A stretch of 64,000 nt of DNA from Siphonodentalium dalli (taxonomy: Eukaryota; Mollusca; Scaphopoda; Gadilida; Siphonodentaliidae), in assembly GCA_032622095.1 (NCBI GenBank), contig CP136065.1, positions 110,215,195 to 110,279,194 on the forward strand, in the 5' to 3' direction. A program made the translations under genes and the position numbers. Positions 38,101 through 47,100 of this stretch are shown here, piece after piece. Under the pieces are notes generated by a model, which made no database searches, was not told the origin of the DNA, and saw only the letters and a list, made by a program, of their open reading frames with translations. Numbering within the stretch: the first letter of the stretch is position 1; every line of letters begins with the position of its first letter.

Positions 38101-41100
38101 AACAATACTATAGCAGCACTAAAACATAGAACACATGGTGGTCTGCAGTTTGGTAATAAATAGGAAAAACAATCTGATATAAAGTGGCTTCATGCTGACA
38201 TAGTATTTATTTTTAACAATAACAGGCTGTTATTAACAGCATATACATGTATGTATTGGTAATGGCTTGTAGAGAAAATGAGATAATACTCACATTGGTC
38301 AGTCAAGAAATACCTATTGTCTTAAGAATAAAGAATGGTATGTTGTCTTGCTTTGGTATTAAATGAAGTCGAAATTATAATTGTTAACTATCATTTATAA
38401 GCTGTTCCTTCACTATCAAATTGACAAAATGCCCGGAAACATGTCTGAATTGTCAATATAATGGCACAAAATATTATAACATTGTGAGATCCTCTTTAGC
38501 ATTTGACAACTTTGATAACATCTAAAGTTCTACACAATATTGTTAATTACTTCCAATAAGCCTGATTCATATTGCCAACATATATGTACATCCCAATAAT
38601 CCAAGTAGCATGCAATTACTCAATGAGCGTTATTCAGTTTGAGTTTTATGGTTGCATCACAAAACCTAAGAATGATATAATTGGCTTTTTATCAAGTAAA
38701 TATCTAACACTGTAGTAATTCCATGAATTCCATTCCTTGCATTTCTTTTAATATTTCAGGGCTAAGAACCTACATCATAATTTGCACGAAAATGCCGGCG
38801 CTTGAGATATCACAACTGGAAATTTCGACATTTGTTTTTTCTATATTTTTCAATGATAATGCGCTAGCTATTTGACTATTTAAATGAGTTATCAAAAAGA
38901 TTGGTCTTTCAGGAGAGAGTCACTTGAATACTTATATCTTGTCAACAGTCATATTTATATGGGGACGTGATTCATAGTGAGCTACAGTAATGCCCTAATT
39001 AATCGACTCCATAACCACAACATAATTATGGGTAATTTTTCAGGATTTAGTCGGAAATATGGATCGAGAGCTTTCCGATGAATGGCAACAAGCCATATTT
39101 CCAACTAGATCCTGAAAAATTACCCATAATTCTGCTGTGGTTATAGAGTCGATTAATTAGGGCATTACTGTAGCAAAAAATTATGCATAGATCATTTGAG
39201 ATCTTTTTTGTTGAGTTATTCACATAGGTGAAGACACAAAGAATAATCACTTCGATGTGAGATATCTTGCTGCCATTTTCGAGCAAATTACATGACATGT
39301 GTTCCCGATCCTGTGATTAGGGAGAGAAAACATGATCATTTTCTGGTATCAAATCAGGGTTGACCCAATTGGTCTGAAGAGAGAACAGAGAGAATAACAG
39401 GGTCTTAAATTTCAGCAAATCATAGACCCACTGTTACAATTCTCTTTTCTGTTTTATAAGTTTAAAAAAATTATGTAAATATTAAAAAGAAATACATGTA
39501 TAAACCTATTAATGTGAACCCTTTATCAACCAGAAACATTTATTACTAGTATTATAAATAGAGATTAACAGAGATTAAGATGAAATACATGCATGTACAA
39601 AGGAAATACGATGGACACTGCCACTCACTACTTTATTCTTGGTAAATTTCGTGGTATATATTATATTTTCATGAACAATAAAAATAACTATAGGTGGGTC
39701 TGTCCCAGTAGGACTATGGATACCCCTGCATTGCAATTGGGCTACATTTAATGTGGTAGTCATACTAGCATTTTTTTTTCCGAAAAAAAGAAGAACAAAA
39801 AAACACAAGGAATATAAGCTCGCACAAAATTTTAAAAGCAAATTGCGAAAAATGTCTTAAGTTGAAAAAAGGCGATAACTCCACCAGAAAAAGTAAGATT
39901 GACCTCATAATTGAAGGTGCACAGGTCCCCATGCTACTAAATATATGTTCCAAGTTTAAAATTTACCAGAAAGTGAAGAATACAAGCTAGGACAAAGACG
40001 GGCAAGCTGATTCCTATATACCCCCATAACTTTGTTATGGGGGATATAAAAAGCAGTATGTATGTAATAATTCACTAATAATGGTTTATTTGAATACAAA
40101 GACAAACAGATGAGGACAAAGTTAACAAATAAATGAATTATGAGAGATATTAGTCATGCAAAGTGAGCATACATATTCAGGAGACACTACAAGCATGTAC
40201 GTCCAGACTAAAGCACACACTTTAATTGAGCTGTAATACTTCCACGATTGGAGCTTCTTCAAATTTTGCAAATACCCTGTGCCAATGTATTCTCAATTTC
40301 TCATATATATGCGAGTCGCCCATGATCATAGGAAATTTGTGAAAACCCCATGCCAATGCATTCTCTTATATATGCAAGTCATGCATATGGCATCTCGCAT
40401 ATATAAGAGAATACATTGGCCTAACAATATTTACCTTGATCTTGCAAGCCATTGCATTCTCTTATATATATATGTGAGGCTCACTATGAGAGACTCGCAT
40501 ATATAATAGAATGCACTGGCACAGGGTATTCAATGCAGCACCAGCGCAGCTCCCATCATGATTTAGGGTTAATCAACAAAATAATGTTATTGTCAGTTTT
40601 ATTGATGGAGGATACACTGGGGAGTCACTCCACTACATATGGAATCCATGGAACTCCCCCCACCCTCCCCACCACATACTAATTTAAGTCTGTGCTTTAG
40701 CCTGGCTGAGTAGTGAGTGAGTTGTGCAAATAGGGTTATCGTGGAGTGCAAATATAGTTTGTTAATAAGTGCTCATATAGCAGGTTATGCAGTTCCAATT
40801 CAATTACTTGGTTTACGAACCAACTGACAATTAAAAATATTGTTTACATATGCTATTCGCAGTTGACATCTATTTAATTCCATTTGAGATGGCAAGATAT
40901 GAAAAAAAAAAGCTCTTGATCAGATTGGAACATAAATCAAATTAAATATTCAATCCATGCGCTTGTTAACACTCCTCCCTTTTTGACAAGTCATATTTTT
41001 TTCATCTCAACATGTGCTCGCCCACCAGACAATGTCATGCGAAAATCAGGTAATTTCCCAAAATGAGAAAATTGAGAAGTTATTATACTTGTATGTTTTA

Positions 41101-44100
41101 ACATGGAAGGATATTGTAATTCTTCTGGCTTTTATTATTATACTTCCATGTTTTAACATGGAAGGATATAGTAATTCTTCTGGCTTTTATTATTTTTCTT
41201 CTTAATCCAATAACATGCTTATATCTCTGGAACGGCTGGACCGATTCACCTGCTGTTTTCGGTTTCAGTATATAACTTTGGAAGTTCTCTGAAAATAGAC
41301 TATTGAGAATTTCGTCTGACATTGACCTTCGGAGTTATCACCATTTTCTTGATTTTTGGGGGGTTTTCACGCCATTAAAATGACTTGCAAAATCGAGGTT
41401 TGAGCTCTTATATCGTCTAAACGGCTTGGCCGATTGATTTGAAATTTGGTATTTAAATAGCCATTGAGCATACGCAGTCGATGCACTAATAGGGATTTTT
41501 GTATGACCTTGAGCTTTGGAAATAACGCTCTTTATCTGTTTTATTGTTGTAAACGAATGTTGTCCAAAACGGCTTGAGATATCGAGTTCGGACTTGTTTC
41601 ATTATTTGCGCCTGTGTATGTTATGCAACATTCAAAAATGATAGGGGTCGCACTTCCAGTTAAAAAGTTGGTTCTGGTCGAATAATAAAACAACACTCTT
41701 TATACGAAATCCAGAACAGCTTGAGATATTGAGTTGGGACTTTTCGCATTATGTGCATCAACTTCTGCGCTCTATAATGATATATATAGCTTACGGATTG
41801 CACTTCCGGTTTGGGAGCACGGATGTGTGGGTATGTATCTCAAAACTATTTTGGTGCAGATTTTGATTAAATTTGGTGGATGTAATCTCTAGTTGCCGCT
41901 GATCACTATCCCACTCGAATTTTTAAAATCGGACTTAAACTTCTGGCTACTTAAAAACCTGATTTTTTGGGGTTTTCGCGCCACCAGAATGACTTGCAAA
42001 ATAGAGGTTTTATTTCATATATCGTCGAAACAGCTTGGCCAATTGATTTTGACATTTCGTTCCTGCATAGCCATTGATCATACGCAGTCTATGCACTAAT
42101 AGGGAATTTCATATGACCTTGACCTTAGGAAACAACGCTCGTTATCTGTTTTATTATTGTTAACGTATCTCCTCCGAAACGGCTTGAGATATCGGGTTCG
42201 GACCTTTTTCGTTATTTGCGCGCATGTATGTGTGTTATAAATACTGAAAAATGACAGGTTAACTTCCGGTTAAAAAGTGCACTACTGTTCGAAGAATAAA
42301 AGAACGCTCTTTATACAAAATCCAAAACAGCTTGGGGTATTGAGTTGGGACTTTTTGCATTGTGTGCACCAGACTCTGCGCTGTATAATGGTAATCAAGT
42401 TTACGGATTTAACTTCCGTTTTTTTGAGAAATGGCATGTGGGTATGTATCTCAAAATGTTTTTGGTGCAGATTTTGATGAAATTTGGTCGATAGAATCTG
42501 TGGTTGCCGATTACTACAATGATCTATAGTAAACCATACTCACATGTGTCCACTGACAACTTACGCTTTATCAGATGACACAATTTACCGTCATTGGCGA
42601 ACATGGAAGTACCGGTATCGAAATTGCTGTGCAATTTCAGTTTCATTCTAGTTTGTTTTGTTATTTCTAATATTTTAATTTGCAATATTTACAATCAATG
42701 ATTTCAAATGAAGGGATGTTCAGGAAATATAAGCAGACAACGGACATGTGAAATGATAACACAAGTGTAGGAGGATTACTATTCATTGGTCAGAAATGTT
42801 CAGATAATAAGTTCAACAAACGGCCATTGGTCATTTGTTGAAGTAATTATCTGAACATTTCCTAAGGGAACTTGTCAACGATTAATTTATATACTAAAGA
42901 AAGGGTCAAAATTGCCTAGACTGTTGTTCGTAAACCAATTAGTAAAATTGCTGTGGCATTAGCAGTGAAGAAAGCGCACACATGAAGCACTCAAATGAGA
43001 TTTACCAGACGCTGGTCTGTCAGCTCTTGAACTTGGTCTCATCGATGCATCAGGCGTGGGGGTTCTGGCAGCCGATAATGGCCGACTTGGTGTAGGTGTT
43101 TTTTCTGCTGATGATGGACGATGAGCAGCAGATGATGGCCTTTCACCAACAGGACTACCCCTCATACTGCCTGCAGTGGATGAAGGTCTACCCTGAGCAG
43201 CAGATGGTGGCCTTTCGCTAACAGGGCTACCCCTCATACTGCCTGCAGTGGACGATGGTCTACCCTGAGCAGCAGATGGTGGCCTTTCACTAACAGGGGT
43301 ACCCCTATTACTTCCCGCAGTGGACGAAGGTCTATCCTGAGCAGCAGATGGTGGCCTTTCGCCAACAGGGCTACCCCTATTACTGCCCGCAGTTGACGCA
43401 GGTCTACCCTGAGCAGCAGATGGTGGCCTTTCGCTAACAGGGGTACCCCTTATACTGCCTGCAGTGGACGAAGGTCTACCCTCAACACTTGGAGGACGTT
43501 GTGCAGATGATGGTCTGTCGCTTCCCGGAGTGCCCTTTCTACTTCCTGCATTTGATGGTGGTCTTGATCCTTTATTGCTGCCAGCTACAGAAGCTGGGCG
43601 GTCAGATCTTGCAATATCAGTGACAGGTGATGTGTGACCACTGGGAGACGGAGAGTCAGCCTTAGGTTGAGATTTAGCTGATGCAGGCCTTGAACCAGTC
43701 TGAGAAGCTGAGTATATAAGGATATTCATTTTTGAAGCAAAATATTCAATAAGAGTACTGAACAATTTATATTTAATATACACTCTACAGAAAGTAATCA
43801 ATAAATTGCTGAAAACTAGGCATGAAATGACATCCTTCCGAATGTGACACCTGATAAGTTTTCACATTAGAAATTTGGAATTCAGTAGCAACCTTGGAAT
43901 TCAGCATAATGATGCATGGTGGCTAGATGACATTCCTGTCTCAAAATTGCTGCTGAATACTACACTAATATGACAGCTATGGCATCCAAATTTAGGTTTA
44001 CCAGTGAACAAATATTTATATATATCATGTTCTGGTTGCCAAGATTTTGGGGGTAATCAATATTCTTGAATATTATATTATAAAAAAATATACAGATGAC

Positions 44101-47100
44101 ATAGTTTTAATTGTCGCTCTTTGAGACAATGCTAACATGAAGGAGTTCGAACACTATATTTTGCATCAACAGACCTGTGTGGAATAATGTCCAATGTTCA
44201 CTGAAAAATATAAACCTGCAAAGGGATTAGAACATGGCAGGATTATGTAACAACCTGATGTTCAAATTGATCTCATTCTTTACCTGGTCTCCCAGATGCA
44301 GCAGAAGTGGGTCTAGATCCTGCAGCAGACATTGGTCTTGATCCTGGTTTCGTCGACCCTGGTCTAGCTGATCCTGGTCTAGCAGAACCAGGTCTTCCTG
44401 ATCCGGGTCTTGATCCTGACTCATCCTAAAAAATAATCACAGGATACATGTACATTCATGACAGTTTCATAACATTGGTAAAATCTAAGGTACATGTGAA
44501 ATATAATCTGGGGCTATTCCACATGTGACTTGATGTTACATGGAAATTTGGGTGATTTAATAGCTCATAATTTTTGGATTAATCAGTAAATAATAATAAT
44601 AGGCCTAATAATAATAGATCCATTTAAATAGCACATTCTACAGTGAGTTTCAATGCTCTTTACATCAATTAGGCCAAAGAAAAAAGATACTATGTTTCCG
44701 CACACCCTAATATTTTTATTGATATTTTGAGAAAAAGCCGAAAATTTTCTATAAATTATTTTTTGTTTTGTTTTTACCACCAATGCACATACTAGTACAT
44801 AATGATGTTCATTAGTGTGCAAAACACATGGTTTCTAACCAGGAAGCAAATTACTTTTGAAATTTTGATTAGCAAATAACCTCACATTGACATGATTAGA
44901 TAGCATTGTTCTAAAATCGTATAAAATTCATACCAAATTGCATAGCTTTTATCCAAATTTGGGTAGTAAATTGTGATGCGATAGCAGTTAATTTGCTCCC
45001 TGTTTCTAACATATCCCTGTGTAAAGTGACAGCTGGACCTCAAAAGTTGAAACTCCAGGTGTGGATTCATGGGCATGATTTTGCAATTTTAGTTTGAGTG
45101 GATCTCAGGCCTGCTTTAAGCGTTGTTTGGGAACTATCAACAGACATGGTGGGTGTGTATCGGTATATATATAGAGGTTATCACCACCCATGGTAGGGGT
45201 ATAGCTACTGTTTCCAAAAACCAGACATGCTAGGCTGGATGTACATGTACTGGCTACATGTACCTCCAGACAATGGGATGTAGTCATCAGTCATCACAAT
45301 ACAAACTTGTACCGGTGTAATGGCAGTATTATGGGTAAAATTCTCATAAATCGTTAGTGACATCAATTCCATACCAAGTAATATAGTCAAAATTGTGAAA
45401 GTGAATGTATGCAAATAAAAAATCACACACTTAAGCATAAACCAAGTTTGATCTTTTATTCAATCTTAATGTATATTTCCACTGTTTTGTTCAAGTAATA
45501 CTTTCCCCACAACATGAGTTGGTATTTTATGTCACTTCGGTCGAGGTCGTTCAATATTTCTGCAGGTGGGCAATTCCATGTGTGACTGACGTACGTACGT
45601 TACGACATGAATTTTCCATTCCATCATTAGCCTATAAAACTGAAACAATATCTTTTTCATACTTGTTAAATAGTCATAAAGTTAGTTCCTTGGTGATGCT
45701 TCAAGGATGATAACACCAGTGTGCTAGTTGCCTTCATGATTAATTAAAGATGTGGGAAAATGATGTCGTGACTGACGTTATACAAAAAAGACATGGATTT
45801 TGATCACCCGTATAGAGATTACCTTTCTCCAAAACTACAGGCATTCTGGAATTAGTTATTAGTCGCCAAAATTGGTATGGGGATACTCTTCAATAGAACA
45901 CAAATTATTTTCTAATTAATGGAAACGTTTAATATTACCGTCCTTTTTTTTCTGTGACTGACGTTACCGTGACTGACGTTACATTACAATTGCCTTATAA
46001 AATGGCCATCATTTTGATACCAGACAAAGTAAATTTTCACTTACAAGTGCTACTTTGTTTTGTCAAGTTGGCTTTGTACATGTAGGCTGTAAATTTTTAT
46101 GATCAATATGTTTATCAGGTATGATCTGTTCACAAGCCAGTCTGTTACAGCCCATAAAACAATGCAAAAAAATATATGTTAGAAAATGCCAAGTTAAAAA
46201 GTGCAAACTTTGCATGATTTTACACCTGGTTTTACAGCATGTCAATTTAAGCCAAGATCACTATGTAGCAAGTTTGGACCATGAGTGCTGCAGTACTCAA
46301 GATTGGTTAACTCTTTCCTTGCCAGGCTTATTTTTTAGGTTTAGTGTGTAAAATCCTGTCTATGGCTTTAAAAGTTCAGAATCATTTGAATGTGAATTTT
46401 GGTGAAAAAATCTGTGCTTTGGCAATTATATCTCGTTAACCTTATCAGAAAAAAAACAAGTTTCAATGGGAGTTTTTCAACATGCTGAATCAGTTTCTGA
46501 CATCGAAACTGACAATGGTCACCTCACTATTAAGTTGCTATATACCGACATTGGGCACCTCACTATTCAGTTGCTACTATAGAACATGTATACCGGTAAC
46601 TTAAACTGAACAGTGTATAATCTGTCTCACTCCGGAACTCCAGGCCATTCCCATATAGGGTTGTTCAGATTATAGGCTGTTTGTTGAACTTGTTATCTGA
46701 ACATCCCTCCAAACGACTGCTCGTCAATGAGACTCCCGTTAATATGGGCACCATATTTCCCTACTAGTATCTATATTAGTAATATAAGACCCTTGAAAAA
46801 AAGTATCCTTTTAAAATTATGCACCAATGTGGGAGCGCTGATGGCAATATGGTACACTCATTTTAACTTTTGAAGGAATTAAGGGTTTATTTTGTTGTTT
46901 GATGATTTGGGGAAGGTACATATAAGTTGACAGTTCTCTGGCACTGGCAAAGTCTAATGTCACCCACAATTAATGTGTATTTTGCCTAAGTATATAATCA
47001 GTTTTATACACCTTCCTCAAATCATCAAACACAACAAGGTTAACCCTATGCAAATGCATTTTCATTGCAAAAAAAATGGCTGATGCTTGCAATAATTTAT

